From Methylobacterium currus (GTDB lineage Bacteria; Pseudomonadota; Alphaproteobacteria; Rhizobiales; Beijerinckiaceae): a stretch of DNA of 64,000 nucleotides. Shown here piece after piece: positions 18,322 to 30,330 of the stretch. The translations under genes and the position numbers were made by a program. Position 1 is the first letter of the stretch. Every line of letters begins with the position of its first letter. Under the pieces are notes generated by a model. It worked only from the letters and a program-made list of their open reading frames with translations, was not told where the DNA came from and made no database searches. The stretch lies in the NCBI RefSeq assembly GCF_003058325.1, contig NZ_CP028844.1, positions 536,001 through 600,000 of the forward strand, in the 5' to 3' direction.

Positions 18322-19040
18322 TGCGTGCCGCTCCCTTTGCCAGGATCCGGCGCTTCCGCTCCTGTCAAGGCGGGGTCGCCGCCGTTGAGCTCGCGCTGAT
18401 CCTGCCCATCCTCCTCACGCTGATGCTCGGCGGCATGCAGATCGTCGCCTACATCAACGCGTCGCGTAAGGTCGACCTTGTGGTGCGGTCGATCAGCCAG
18501 ATGATCTCCCAGGCCAAGCCCGAGGGCGCGACCACCGTCGCCACAGTCAACCAGGGCGACCTGCATTTCAGCTTCGACTCTGCCCTAGTCCTGTTCCCGT
18601 TCCTGTTGAGCGAGGGCAAGCGCCAGCGCAAGCCATGGTGGCAGATCATCACGATCAACTACGCCAGCGTCCGGTTCAAGCCGGTCGCGGCGACCTGCCA
18701 GGACCCGAGCGACCAGAGCGCCTGCTACAGCGCCGAGGTGGTCTGGACCAGCACCGGAACCACGCAGCCGGCGAGCGGGCCGCTCTATCGGCGGTGCGGC
18801 ACCGCGCTCACCCCGGTCGACAACACCGCGGCCCCGAGCCCGACGACCCTGCCGCGCTCCCTGTTCGGCCCGGCCACGATGGTCGTGATCGACGTGGTGT
18901 TCACGTTCGTCCCGACCTTCGGGGCCCGATACCTCCCCTCGATCCAGATAGCACGCTCGGCCTACGTCCAGCCGCGCTACGCCTCGCTGATCGATTACGA
19001 TCTCACCGGCAACGACGGAATCGCCACGAAATGTCCCTGA
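18321..19040 (+). CDS. TadE/TadF-like pilus assembly protein
   Basis: A 239-residue second pseudopilin-like protein. The N-terminus FRSCQGGVAAVELALILPIL has the Gly-x-x-x-x-Glu prepilin-type motif leading into one hydrophobic helix (ILLTLMLGGMQIVAYI). The extracytoplasmic part has four cysteines that could form disulfides. Its ATG shares a base with the TGA of the preceding tadE-like gene, and its end overlaps the next gene by 10 bases, so expression is coupled. Confidence 0.82.
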   Translation: MRAAPFARIRRFRSCQGGVAAVELALILPILLTLMLGGMQIVAYINASRKVDLVVRSISQMISQAKPEGATTVATVNQGDLHFSFDSALVLFPFLLSEGKRQRKPWWQIITINYASVRFKPVAATCQDPSDQSACYSAEVVWTSTGTTQPASGPLYRRCGTALTPVDNTAAPSPTTLPRSLFGPATMVVIDVVFTFVPTFGARYLPSIQIARSAYVQPRYASLIDYDLTGNDGIATKCP

Positions 19041-20476
19041 ACTGCGTATCCCGGTTCGCTGCGGCGCTGGCGTCGCTGATGCGGGGCCGCAACGGCGGCG
19101 TCGGCGTCGTGTTCGGACTCAGCCTGATCCCGATCATTGGCCTCGTCGGGCTCGGGATCGATTACGGTCTTGCCATCACCAACCGGTCCCGGCTCGACCG
19201 GGCAGCGGACGCCGCGGCACTCGCCGCCGTCGTGACCGCCAAGGCCTACGTGGCTGCCAACTCGTCGCAGGTCGGCGTGATGGAGGCCGCACGCATCGCA
19301 GGCAAAGTGCAGGCCACCAATACCTTCAATGTCAATGTCGGCAAGATCCCGATGGCGGACGTGTCGCTCCAAACACCGGACTTGACGATCGACGGACAGA
19401 CGATCAATGCCAAGGTGACCTACACGGTGACGATCCATAACATCTTCGCCAAGTTGTTCCGGGTGCCAACCACGACGGTAACCAACACGAGCAAGGCCTC
19501 GGCCGATCTGCCGAGCTATCTCGACTTCTATTTGATGGTCGACGTATCGGGTTCGATGGGCTTGCCCACAACCTCGACCGGCATGATTCAACTCGCCAAA
19601 GACAACGACGACATGGTCGAAGACTATAAGCAGGGCTGCCAGTTCGCTTGCCATTTCTCCGGCCGGAAGGGCTGGGGCCTGGCGGCCGGCAAGATCCAGC
19701 TGCGCTCGGACGCGGTGAATAACGCGGTTTGCGCCCTGCTCCAGCGGGCTTCGTCTTCCGTCGTTCCGGGCCAATACCGGATCGGCATCTATCCGTTCAT
19801 CAACCAGCTGGCGACGCTGGCTGCCCTCACCGGCGACGTGAGCGCCCTGAAGACAGCCGCCCAGTGCTCGAACACTTGGCCGCTCGCCTTCACCAATCTC
19901 CTCGACACCGGCACGACGCAGCTCAACTCTCCCGGGGACCCAACCACCGGAGTCGGCTCGGGCGGCACCCACTTCGAGACCGCCTTCCCGCAGATGAAGG
20001 GAATCGTTGGCCAGGGTGGCTTCGGGGACGGGTCGACCAGCACGAGCCGCAAGCCGTTCGTGTTCCTCGTCACCGACGGGATGCAGAATGGACAGCACTT
20101 CTTCGTCACGGCGAACGGGAAGAACGCTTACCCCGGCCGACCGTCGCAGTTCCCGGGCTACAACGATGCTTGGTGGTCCGAGGGCGGCTCTAAGCCGTCC
20201 CAGATAGACCCGAAAAACTGCAACGCCTTGAAAGCCGCCGGCGCGACGATCTCCATCCTCTATATTCCCTATAACCAGATCAGCTTCGTTGATAAGGGCG
20301 GAGGCATCGCTTGGGAGAACAACCGGGTCAACGGCTTCAGCCCGAGCTTGGCAAGCCCGCTCCAGGCCTGCGCGTCCCCGGGCTACTTCAAGACCGCCGA
20401 CTCGCCGGAAGCTATCACTGCCGCCCTAAAAGCGATGTTCGATCAAGCTTTGAAGGTCGCCCGTCTTATCCAGTGA
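19031..20476 (+). CDS. TadG-like protein with von Willebrand A domain
   Basis: A 481-residue TadG protein. The N-terminal segment GGVGVVFGLSLIPIIGLVGL is a Flp-pilus TadE/G anchor, followed by DYGLAITNRSRLDRAADAAA, the hallmark of TadG. A vWA domain follows with the metal-site motif MVDVSGSMG (DxSxS, near residue 172) and FLVTDGMQNG. Large loops with cysteine pairs interrupt the vWA domain. The start at 19031 was chosen because the anchor starts 20 residues later. The core Tad ATPase and secretin are not nearby. A strong hairpin follows. Confidence 0.86.
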   Translation: MSLNCVSRFAAALASLMRGRNGGVGVVFGLSLIPIIGLVGLGIDYGLAITNRSRLDRAADAAALAAVVTAKAYVAANSSQVGVMEAARIAGKVQATNTFNVNVGKIPMADVSLQTPDLTIDGQTINAKVTYTVTIHNIFAKLFRVPTTTVTNTSKASADLPSYLDFYLMVDVSGSMGLPTTSTGMIQLAKDNDDMVEDYKQGCQFACHFSGRKGWGLAAGKIQLRSDAVNNAVCALLQRASSSVVPGQYRIGIYPFINQLATLAALTGDVSALKTAAQCSNTWPLAFTNLLDTGTTQLNSPGDPTTGVGSGGTHFETAFPQMKGIVGQGGFGDGSTSTSRKPFVFLVTDGMQNGQHFFVTANGKNAYPGRPSQFPGYNDAWWSEGGSKPSQIDPKNCNALKAAGATISILYIPYNQISFVDKGGGIAWENNRVNGFSPSLASPLQACASPGYFKTADSPEAITAALKAMFDQALKVARLIQ

Positions 20477-20539
20477 TACGACCATGCCTTCGAACGGACT
20501 CGTTCAAAGGCACCGGCTAAGCCCGAAGGGGCGCCGGAT

Positions 20540-20569
20540 GCTTTCGCATCGACGTGTCGATGCGAAAGC
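20540..20569. terminator. Strong hairpin after the tadE-tadE-tadG operon
   Basis: A perfect 14-bp inverted repeat (GCTTTCGCATCGAC / GTCGATGCGAAAGC) with a 2-base spacer, lying between convergent tadG and thrS. No T-run is present. Confidence 0.65.
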
Positions 20570-20745
20570 CCGATGATATGAAGGGACGCAAGACCGAGCG
20601 CAACTTTCCGCCGGCGACCGGCCGGACGTGTCCTAATCTGGACGCGAGGAAATGGAGCCCGGGCGGGCCCAGCTCCAGGCAGCAGGGTCCCGCGAGTGAC
20701 GGCCGGACGGCGGTCTTACGACGGCCGTTCCGCCCGGTATGCCCC

Positions 20746-22758
20746 CTACGGCACCGGCGTTTCCCCGTGCTGCCCGTCCAGCGCCACGCCCTCGCTCGGC
20801 ACGCTGTCCGCCACGGCCTGGGCCCGGCGCAGGTCCGGGAAGGTCGCCTCGGCCACCAATTCGGCGAGCGCCTGATCGAGCGGCAGGGTGCGGCTCTGCG
20901 GAGAGCCGAGGCGGCGGATCGAGACGGTGCGCTCCTCGCCCTCCTTGCGGCCGACGACCAGCATCACCGGCACCTTGGCGTGGGAATGCTCGCGGACCTT
21001 GTAGTTGATCTTCTCGTTGCGAAGATCGGCCTCGGCCCGCAGACCCGCCGCGTCCGCCGCCTTCAGGACCTCGCGGGCGTAAGGATCGGCCTCGCCGGTA
21101 ATCGTCGCGACGACCACCTGCAACGGCGCCAGCCAGAGCGGGAAGTGGCCGGCGAAGTGCTCGATCAGGATGCCGGTGAAGCGCTCCATCGAGCCGCAGA
21201 TCGCCCGGTGGACCATCACCGGGGTCTTCTTCTGCCCGTCGGCATCGACGAAGAACGCGCCGAACCGCTCCGGCAGGTTGAAGTCGACCTGCGTCGTGCC
21301 GCATTGCCAGTCGCGGCCGATGGCGTCGCGCAAGACGTACTCGAACTTCGGCCCGTAGAAGGCCCCCTCGCCCGGGTTGATCGCGGTCTTGATCCGTCCG
21401 CCGGACTGCTCCTCGATCTGGGCGAGCACCCGGGTCATCACCTCCTCGGCATGGTCCCAGAGGGCGTCCGACCCGACGCGCTTCTCCGGCCGCGTCGAGA
21501 GCTTCACCACGATCTCGTCGAAGCCGAAATCGGCGTAGGTCGAGAGGATCAGGTCGTTGATCTTCAGGCACTCGGCGGCGAGCTGGTCCTCGGTGCAGAA
21601 GACGTGGGCGTCGTCCTGCGTGAAGGCGCGCACCCGCATCAGGCCGTGCAGCGCGCCCGAGGGCTCGTAGCGCGACACCGAGCCGAACTCGGCCAGCCGC
21701 AGCGGCAGGTCGCGGTACGACTTCAGCCCATGCTTGAAGATCTGCACGTGGCCGGGGCAGTTCATCGGCTTGATTGCGAAGACACGGTCGTCCTCGGTCT
21801 TCGTGACGAACATGTTCTCCCGGTACCAGTCCCAGTGGCCCGAGGTCTCCCACAGAGCCTTGTCGAGGATCTGCGGGGCGTTCACCTCCTGGTAGTCGCC
21901 CTTCAGGCGCCGGCGCATATAGGCGATGAGGGACTGGAACAGGGTCCAGCCCTTCGGGTGCCAGAACACCACGCCCGGCCCCTCCTCCTGGAAGTGGAAG
22001 AGGTCCATCTCGCGACCGAGTTTGCGGTGGTCGCGGCGCTCGGCCTCGGCGAGGCGGTTGAGGTAGGCGTCGAGGTCGGCCTGATTCGCCCAGGCCGTGC
22101 CGTAGATCCGGCTCAGCATCGGCTTCGTCGAATCGCCGCGCCAATAGGCGCCCGCCACCTTCATCAGCTTGAAGGCGGTGCCGACCTTGCCCGTCGAGGT
22201 CATGTGCGGCCCGCGGCAGAGGTCGAACCACTCGCCCTGCCGATAGAGCCGCAGATCCTCGCCCGGCGGGATCGCGTCGACGAGCTCGACCTTGAACGCC
22301 TCGCCCTTCTCCGCGAACAGCGCGCGCACGTCGTCGCGGGCCCAGACCTCCTTGGTGAAGGGGGCGTCGCGGGCGATGATCTCGCGCATCCGCGCCTCGA
22401 TCGCCGGAAAGTCGTCCGGCGAGAACGGGGTCTCGCGGTGGAAGTCGTAATAGAAGCCGTTCTCGATCACCGGGCCGATCGTGACCTGGGTCTCCGGCCA
22501 CAGCGATTGCACCGCCTCGGCGAGCACGTGGGCGCAATCGTGCCGGATCAGCTCAAGCGCCCGCGGGTCGGTGCGGTCGAGGAACTCGATGCGGACGTCC
22601 TCGGCGATCGTGTCGTCGAGGTCGCGGACAGCACCGTCGAGGGCCATCGCCACGGTACGCTTGGCCAGCGACTTGGCGATGCCCTCGACGACGGCGCGAC
22701 CGGTCACGGCACCATCGTAGGACCGCGTGGCGCCATCGGGAAATGTCAGGATCGGCAT
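20746..22758 (-). CDS. thrS: Threonyl-tRNA synthetase
   Basis: ThrRS charges tRNA-Thr. The 670-residue length is that of full bacterial enzymes: TGS domain (residues 1-60, [16 protein letters not shown]), editing domain with [12 protein letters not shown] (HxxxH-type) and a Cys-containing loop, class II catalytic core with [21 protein letters not shown] (motif 2 region) and an anticodon domain at the end. ATG start at 22758. No leader riboswitch or T-box is evident in the 160 bases upstream. Confidence 0.97.
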   Translation of the reverse strand: MPILTFPDGATRSYDGAVTGRAVVEGIAKSLAKRTVAMALDGAVRDLDDTIAEDVRIEFLDRTDPRALELIRHDCAHVLAEAVQSLWPETQVTIGPVIENGFYYDFHRETPFSPDDFPAIEARMREIIARDAPFTKEVWARDDVRALFAEKGEAFKVELVDAIPPGEDLRLYRQGEWFDLCRGPHMTSTGKVGTAFKLMKVAGAYWRGDSTKPMLSRIYGTAWANQADLDAYLNRLAEAERRDHRKLGREMDLFHFQEEGPGVVFWHPKGWTLFQSLIAYMRRRLKGDYQEVNAPQILDKALWETSGHWDWYRENMFVTKTEDDRVFAIKPMNCPGHVQIFKHGLKSYRDLPLRLAEFGSVSRYEPSGALHGLMRVRAFTQDDAHVFCTEDQLAAECLKINDLILSTYADFGFDEIVVKLSTRPEKRVGSDALWDHAEEVMTRVLAQIEEQSGGRIKTAINPGEGAFYGPKFEYVLRDAIGRDWQCGTTQVDFNLPERFGAFFVDADGQKKTPVMVHRAICGSMERFTGILIEHFAGHFPLWLAPLQVVVATITGEADPYAREVLKAADAAGLRAEADLRNEKINYKVREHSHAKVPVMLVVGRKEGEERTVSIRRLGSPQSRTLPLDQALAELVAEATFPDLRRAQAVADSVPSEGVALDGQHGETPVP

Positions 22759-22919
22759 GAGACTTTACAGACTCCTCGGGGCTCACTCCTGCGCACGGTG
22801 CAGGTAAGCGGGGCGGCAACGGGTCCGGCGGGCCGACGGGCCGCGCACCGGACCGGCGCCGTATACCAGCGATGGCGGGACATGTCAGGCAGTCCGGCGC
22901 CGTCTCGCGGTCGAGGCGA

Positions 22920-23237
22920 TCAGCCCTCGACGCCCTCGCAGAGCGGCGGCGGCGCATTGACCCCGCGCCAGCGGCCATAGGCCCAGGGGCGGTGCCAGGC
23001 GGCGCCGGCGGGCGGCGCCTCGGGCACGAGATCGATGCCGTGGGTGCCGAACGGGCCGCAGCGGCAGAGGCGGGCGACGCCCATCCAGCCGCCGGCCCAG
23101 AGGCCGTGGCGCTGGATCGCCTCGTCGGCATAGGCCGAGCAGGACGGCCAGTGCCGGCACTGGCGCCCGACGAGGCCCGACAGGGTCAGCTGATAGCCGC
23201 GGATGGCGAGATGCGCCGCGCGGCGGGCCGGGCTCAC
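22920..23237 (-). CDS. yidD: Membrane protein insertion efficiency factor YidD
   Basis: A 105-residue YidD protein. The signature CRHWPSCSAYADEAIQRHG (C-x-P-S-C-S-x-Y) and GVARLCRCGPFGTHGIDLVP are diagnostic. It starts at GTG 23237, which overlaps the TGA of the iscU-like gene (GTGA), so translation is coupled. YidD is usually found with rpmH-rnpA-yidC; here, as in many alphaproteobacteria, it is apart from them. Confidence 0.93.
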   Translation of the reverse strand: MSPARRAAHLAIRGYQLTLSGLVGRQCRHWPSCSAYADEAIQRHGLWAGGWMGVARLCRCGPFGTHGIDLVPEAPPAGAAWHRPWAYGRWRGVNAPPPLCEGVEG

Positions 23238-23692
23238 GCCGGCACCGCCTCTTGCGTGGCGGCTTTCCGGGCCTCGATCTGGTCGAGGGCGTCCACCACC
23301 GCGTCGAAGGTCAGGAGCGTCGAGGCGTGGCGCGCCTTGAAGTCCCGCACCGGCTCCAGCACCGCGAAATCGGCGAATGTCCCTGTCGGCGCCGGCCCGC
23401 CCTCCTTGAGCATCCGCCGCACGGTCTCGCGCAGGGAGCGCAGCTCCTCGGCGCTGGCGCCGACCGCGTGACGCGCCATGAGCGAGGAGGCGGCCTGGCC
23501 GAGGGCGCAGGCCTTCACGTCGTGGGCGAAATCGGTGACCCTGCCGCCCTCGGTGACGAGGTCCACCGTCACGGTCGAGCCGCACAGCTTCGAGTGCTTG
23601 GACGCGCTCGCCTCCGGCTGCGGCAGACGGCCGAGGCGGGGGATGTCCGCCGCGAGGGCGAGGATGCGGGCGTTGTAGATGTCGTCGAGCAT
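23234..23692 (-). CDS. IscU/NifU-like Fe-S cluster scaffold protein
   Basis: A 152-residue protein of the NifU_N/IscU-like family: MLDDIYNARILALAADIP, then SKLCGSTVTVDLVTEGGRV, FAHDVKACALGQAASSLMA. The three expected cluster ligands are visible as the Cys in KLCGS, the Cys in KACALGQAASS, with the third position less clear, as in the alphaproteobacterial group next to folE/hisI. Role in Fe-S assembly is inferred. Divergent from folE over about 250 bases. Confidence 0.78.
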   Translation of the reverse strand: MLDDIYNARILALAADIPRLGRLPQPEASASKHSKLCGSTVTVDLVTEGGRVTDFAHDVKACALGQAASSLMARHAVGASAEELRSLRETVRRMLKEGGPAPTGTFADFAVLEPVRDFKARHASTLLTFDAVVDALDQIEARKAATQEAVPA

Positions 23693-23946
23693 GGCATTCG
23701 TACTTTGGACGAGAGGGGCCGCGGGACGGACGAATCGGGCTTGACCGGACGGGTCTGACCTTGGCTTGACGAAGGGATGGGCTCGGAAGGCGCGGTGACC
23801 TGCTGCGCGCCCGGTGCATTGCGTGCGCCGGGCGGATTCCCGATATAGGCACGGTTGCCCGGCAGCGCGAGGCGCGGCCGGATCGGGGCGCATCTCGAGT
23901 CCCGGCATGGCTCTCCCTGCGGGGCGGCCTGGATCTTGGAGGCGTG

Positions 23947-24606
23947 ATGGATGCGGTGCTGAAGTCCTTGTCGGTCCGGGCCCCGGAGGCGGCCGACAAG
24001 CGCAGCGACGCCCCCCGGCCGGAGCGCGTCACCGAGCGCCCGACCCGCCAGGAGGCCGAGGCCGCCGTGCGCACCCTGCTGCGCTGGGCCGGCGACGATC
24101 CGGAGCGCGAGGGCCTGCTCGAGACGCCGCAGCGCGTGGTGAAGGCCTACGAGCAGATTTTTGGGGGCTACCGCCAGGACGCGGATGCCATCCTCGACCG
24201 GGTGTTCGAGGAGGTCGAGGGCTATTCCGACATCGTGCTGGTGCGCGACATCGCCTTCCACTCCCATTGCGAGCACCACATGGTGCCGTTCATGGGGCGT
24301 GCCCACATCGCCTATTACCCGCGGCGCGGCGTCGTCGGCCTGTCGAAGCTCGCCCGCGTCGTCGATGCCTTCGCCCGCCGCCTCCAGACCCAGGAGACGA
24401 TGACGGCTCAGATCGCCGACACGATCGATTCGGTGCTGCATCCCCGCGGCGTCGCCGTGATGGTGGAGGCCGAGCATCTGTGCATGGCGATGCGCGGCGT
24501 GCAGAAATCCGGCGTCTCGACCATCACCACCCAGTTCACCGGCGTGTTCAAGCAGGATCCGAACGAGCAGGTCCGCTTCCTCACCCTGGTCCGCGACCGG
24601 CGATGA
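23947..24606 (+). CDS. folE: GTP cyclohydrolase I
   Basis: FolE converts GTP to dihydroneopterin triphosphate, the first step of folate synthesis. The 219-residue product shows [41 protein letters not shown] (Zn ligands Cys and His) and [20 protein letters not shown] (second Zn Cys). The ATG at 23947 is preferred over the GTG at 23944. Its stop overlaps the start of hisI (ATGA). Confidence 0.96.
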   Translation: MDAVLKSLSVRAPEAADKRSDAPRPERVTERPTRQEAEAAVRTLLRWAGDDPEREGLLETPQRVVKAYEQIFGGYRQDADAILDRVFEEVEGYSDIVLVRDIAFHSHCEHHMVPFMGRAHIAYYPRRGVVGLSKLARVVDAFARRLQTQETMTAQIADTIDSVLHPRGVAVMVEAEHLCMAMRGVQKSGVSTITTQFTGVFKQDPNEQVRFLTLVRDRR

Positions 24607-25025
24607 ACCCGCTTCCCGCCTTCGCCGCCCCCGGCTCCAAGCACGAGCTTGAAGAGGGCGAGACCTTCACGCCGCGCTTCGGCCCGGACGGGCTGATCAC
24701 CGCGCTCGCGGTCGATGCCGACAGCGGCGCGGTCCTGATGCTCGCCCACATGAACGCCGAGTCGCTCGCCCGCACCCTCGCCACCGGCGAGGTCTGGTAC
24801 TGGTCGCGCTCGCGGGCCGAGCTCTGGCACAAGGGCGCCACCAGCGGTCAGATCCAGACCCTCGTCGAGATGCGGGTCGATTGCGACCAGGACGCCCTGC
24901 TGCTGCGCGTGCGCGTCGGCGGCGATGGCGGCTGCTGCCATACCGGGCGCCGGGACTGCTTCTACCGCGGCGTCGTCTACGAGGCCGGGAGCGGGACTGT
25001 GACGCTGGTCTCCCGCCCCTCTTAG
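24603..25025 (+). CDS. hisI: Phosphoribosyl-AMP cyclohydrolase
   Basis: HisI opens the purine ring of PR-AMP in histidine synthesis. The 140-residue single-domain protein shows [52 protein letters not shown] and [17 protein letters not shown], with the metal-binding Asp and Cys residues expected. It is not fused to HisE. Translational coupling to folE through ATGA suggests one operon, although the pathways differ. Confidence 0.96.
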   Translation: MNPLPAFAAPGSKHELEEGETFTPRFGPDGLITALAVDADSGAVLMLAHMNAESLARTLATGEVWYWSRSRAELWHKGATSGQIQTLVEMRVDCDQDALLLRVRVGGDGGCCHTGRRDCFYRGVVYEAGSGTVTLVSRPS

Positions 25026-25147
25026 TCCACCCGCGAGATCCTCCTGCCCTGCATGGGCAGGGGCGGTCTCAAGCCCCTCACCCCCCTGGCCACCACCCCC
25101 GCCCCCGCGCTAGCACAAGCTCCGGACCCCCGATCCGGAGCCGCCCC

Positions 25148-26671
25148 TTGCCCGACGACCGCCAGCCGCCGCCCCGCTTCAACGGCGCCCGCTACTGCCT
25201 GGAGGCGAATGCCCGGGTGCGGGGCGACAAACCGGCCCTGGTCATGGTCGGCGACAACGGCCGGACCGACATCATGACCTTCGCCGAGGTCGACCGGGCG
25301 GTGCGCGGCGTCGCGGCGGGCTTGCGCGAGCTCGGCCTGCCGGCCGGCGCCCGGGTGATGATCCGCATGGGCAACGACGCGGATTACGTCGTCACCTACT
25401 TCGCGGCGCTCGCCGCCGGGCTGGTGGCGCAGCCCTCCTCGCCCCAGCTCACCGCCGGCGAGGCGGCGTTCCTGATGCAGGATTCCGGCGCCGCGGTGAT
25501 CGCGGCCGCGGACGACTGCCCCCTCGACCCGGAGGCTTGCCGCGGCCGGATCGTGCTGCGCCGGGACGACATCGCCCGCCTGCGTGCCGGTCCTCCGCTC
25601 GACGGTTACGCCGACACCGCCGCGGACGATCCGGCGACGCTGGTCTACACCTCCGGCTCCACCAGCCGGCCCAAAGGGGTGCTGCACGCCCACCGCACCA
25701 TCTGGGGCCGGCGGCCGATGCACGATTTCTGGCTCGGCCTGCGCGAGGACGACGTGGTGCTGCATGCCGGCACCATGAACTGGACCTACACCCTCGGGGT
25801 CGGCATCCAGGATCCCTGGGCACGGGGCGCCACGACGGTGCTGTATAACGGCCGGCGCGATCCCGCCCTGTGGCCGGCCCTGATCGCCCGCCACCGCGCC
25901 ACCCTGTTCGCGGCGGTGCCGAGCCTCTACCGGCAGATCCTCAAATACGCCGATCTCCCGGCCCACGACCTCTCCTCCCTGCGCCACGGCATCACGGCGG
26001 GCGAGGCGCTCTCGCCCCAGCTGCTCGCCGAGTGGCGGGAGGCCACCGGCACGCCGCTCTACGAGGCGCTCGGGATGAGCGAGATCTCGACCTACATCTC
26101 GACGAGCCCGCGCGTCGCGATCAAGCCCGGCTCCCCGGGCAGGCCGCAGCCGGGGCGGCGCGTCGCGATCCTCCCCGTCGAGGGGGCGCCGGAGCCGCTG
26201 CCGGTGGGCGAGGTCGGCCTGCTCGCCATTCACCGCTCCGACCCGGCCCTGATGCTCGGCTACTGGAACCGCCCCGAGGAGGAGGCGGCGGTGATGCGGG
26301 GCGACTGGTTCACCGGCGGCGACCTCGCCTCGCTCGATGCCGACGGTTACGTCTGGTTCGAAGGGCGCAACGACGACATCATGAACGCCTTCGGCTACCG
26401 GGTGTCGCCGAACGAGGTCGAGAGCGTGCTGATCGCCCATCCGGACGTGCAGGAGGTGGCGGTGACCGAGCTGTCCGTCCGCGACGACGTGCGGGTGATC
26501 GCCGCCTTCGTGGTGCCCAAAGCCGGCGCCGAGCCGCAGCGGGACGCCCTGCTGGCCTGGTGCGGCGAGCGGCTCGCCGCCTACAAGTGCCCGCGCGAGG
26601 TCGTCTTCCTGGAGACGCTGCCGCGCACCCCGAACGGCAAGGTACAGCGCAAGCGGCTGGCGGCGGCCTGA
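25148..26671 (+). CDS. AMP-dependent acyl-CoA synthetase (benzoate-CoA ligase-like)
   Basis: A 507-residue ANL-superfamily adenylating enzyme. Motifs: LVYTSGSTSRPKGVLHAHR (P-loop, A3), YEALGMSEISTYIS (A5), WFTGGDLASLDADGYVWFEG (A7) and GKVQRKRLA at the end (A10 lysine). The best start is TTG 25148, with GGAG seven bases upstream; the frame upstream is not protein-like. The overall spacing fits aryl/acyl-CoA ligases acting on organic acids, but the acid cannot be named. It follows hisI on the same strand after about 120 bases. Confidence 0.85.
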   Translation: MPDDRQPPPRFNGARYCLEANARVRGDKPALVMVGDNGRTDIMTFAEVDRAVRGVAAGLRELGLPAGARVMIRMGNDADYVVTYFAALAAGLVAQPSSPQLTAGEAAFLMQDSGAAVIAAADDCPLDPEACRGRIVLRRDDIARLRAGPPLDGYADTAADDPATLVYTSGSTSRPKGVLHAHRTIWGRRPMHDFWLGLREDDVVLHAGTMNWTYTLGVGIQDPWARGATTVLYNGRRDPALWPALIARHRATLFAAVPSLYRQILKYADLPAHDLSSLRHGITAGEALSPQLLAEWREATGTPLYEALGMSEISTYISTSPRVAIKPGSPGRPQPGRRVAILPVEGAPEPLPVGEVGLLAIHRSDPALMLGYWNRPEEEAAVMRGDWFTGGDLASLDADGYVWFEGRNDDIMNAFGYRVSPNEVESVLIAHPDVQEVAVTELSVRDDVRVIAAFVVPKAGAEPQRDALLAWCGERLAAYKCPREVVFLETLPRTPNGKVQRKRLAAA

Positions 26672-26673
26672 CG

Positions 26674-28770
<2,097 letters not shown>

Positions 28771-28859
28771 CCGGTCCGTCCACCCTCGGGCGCGAGCCTG
28801 TTCGGAACCGAACATGCCCCTGGACCGGCCGGCTGCCAAGCTGACGGCGCGCGCCGTCC

Positions 28860-29882
28860 TCAGGCGGCCGCGCTCGCCGCCTCGCGGGAGACGAACGCCA
28901 CCGCCTCCCGCAAGGTGTGCAGGCCCGCGTCGGACCGCGTGCCGGCGACCGAGAGGTGGCGGCGATAGGGCCGCGCGCCCGGGCGGCCGTTGAACAGGCC
29001 GAGCATGTGCCGGGTCATGGCGTGCAGGCGCACGCCCTCCTGGAGCCGCGCCGCGATATACGGCTCGTAGGCCTCGATGGCCGCGAACGGATCGGCCACC
29101 GGCGCCGGCTCCCCGAACAGTTCGGGATCGACGCCCAGCAGCAGGGCGGGTTCCGCATAGGCCGCGCGGCCGAGCATCGCCCCGTCGAGGGCGAGGCCGT
29201 CGCGCGGCTCCAGCTCCGCCTTCGCCGCCGCCAGGTCCTGCAGGCCGCCGTTGAGGGCGACGGCCAAGTCGGGGTTGGCACGTTTGAGGCGGTGGACCCG
29301 GCCGTAATCGAGGGGCGGGATATCCCGGTTCTCCTTCGGCGACAGGCCCTTGAGCCAGGCCTTGCGGGCATGGACGACGAGCGCGTCGACACCCGCCGCC
29401 CGCACCGTCGCCGTCAGGGCGTCGAGGGCCGCCTCCGGGTCCTGGTCGTCGACGCCGATGCGGCACTTCACCGTCACGGGCACGGACACCGCGGCCTTCA
29501 TGGCGGCGACGCACTCGCCGACGAGCGCCGGCTCCCGCATCAGGCAGGCGCCGAAGCGCCCGTCCTGCACCCGGTCGGAGGGGCAGCCCACATTGAGGTT
29601 CACCTCCCGGTAGCCGAACTCTTCCGCGATGCGCGCCGCCGCCGCGAGGTCGCGCGGGTCCGACCCGCCGAGCTGGATCGCCACCGGATGCTCCGCCGCG
29701 TCGAAGCCGATCAGCCGCTCCCGCGGCCCATGCAGCACGGCGCCGGTCGTCACCATCTCGGTATAGAGCAGGGCGCGGGCCGTGAGGGTGCGGTGGAAGG
29801 CCCGGCAGTGGCGGTCGGTCCAGTCCATCATGGGTGCTATGGAAAAGCGCCAGGGACTGAAATTGACCATTTTTTCAACCAT
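28860..29882 (-). CDS. dusA: tRNA-dihydrouridine synthase A (island-modified 5' end)
   Basis: DusA reduces uridine in the tRNA D-loop (U20/U20a) with an FMN cofactor. The 340-residue protein has FSIAPMMDWTDRHCRAFHR, VNLNVGCPSDRVQDGRFGA, VKCRIGVDDQDP, DALVVHARKAWLKGLSPKEN, all DusA-type, with the Cys of GCPS as catalytic acid. Possible starts are ATG 29882 (MVEKMVNFSPWRF), ATG 29870 and GTG 29891. The first ~7 codons lie beyond a 39-bp repeat that recurs at 38246, so the present 5' end appears to be supplied by the integrated island. Confidence 0.95.
   Translation of the reverse strand: MVEKMVNFSPWRFSIAPMMDWTDRHCRAFHRTLTARALLYTEMVTTGAVLHGPRERLIGFDAAEHPVAIQLGGSDPRDLAAAARIAEEFGYREVNLNVGCPSDRVQDGRFGACLMREPALVGECVAAMKAAVSVPVTVKCRIGVDDQDPEAALDALTATVRAAGVDALVVHARKAWLKGLSPKENRDIPPLDYGRVHRLKRANPDLAVALNGGLQDLAAAKAELEPRDGLALDGAMLGRAAYAEPALLLGVDPELFGEPAPVADPFAAIEAYEPYIAARLQEGVRLHAMTRHMLGLFNGRPGARPYRRHLSVAGTRSDAGLHTLREAVAFVSREAASAAA
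29824..29862. repeat. att-like repeat, left copy (within dusA)
   Basis: TCCATCATGGGTGCT... 39 bp, identical at 37 of 39 positions to 38246-38284. It covers dusA codons for roughly FSPWRFSIAPMMD. The differences are at 29839 and 29846. Interpreted as attL of the island. Confidence 0.85.
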
Positions 29883-30330
29883 GGCAGACACCTAGCTCGA
29901 CCTTCGCGCTGTCCGATTTGCCGCTGTATCGGACGGTTTGAGCCCATTTCTTGCCCGGAGTACAGCAATGCTGCACGCCAGGGACCCATGCTGTACCGCG
30001 CATGCGGGCGTCGTGGGTACCATCGTCGAGCGCAAGCGCAAGGACGGGTCCGTGGGGGACCACGCTCCGCCGACCCTGGCGGCTTCTCCGAAGCGGAGAG
30101 TCCAGCAGCTCAGCTTGTTGGTCTTGGTCGCGCCAGGAACGGAGGCTCCTCGACGTGCAGCGAGAACGCGCTCTTGTGACGGCAGCCCCGACGTTGCCGA
30201 TATTGACATAGTTCAAAGTATAACCGGATATAGGTGTTATTTTTTGGGTATGTCGCCTTCATTGGTCGCCCTGTTCCGACCCAGAGGCTGACAAGCGCGA
30301 CACGATCAATCCTTTGGGGAGCGACAATCC
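29883..30330. other. Island left arm without a clear gene
   Basis: About 450 bases. All open frames here are short and lack protein-like composition, RBS or family motifs. The last 100 bases (30210-30330) are AT-rich and could hold the promoter of the following short Tat-signal ORF. Confidence 0.5.

Noticed and set aside
22759..22919. A T-box or leader riboswitch upstream of thrS
   Set aside because: No T-box sequence or stable antiterminator was seen, and T-boxes are rare in alphaproteobacteria.
20554..22980. A long plus-strand ORF of 808 codons across thrS
   Set aside because: A shadow of thrS, rich in Arg/Val/His with no domain and no RBS.
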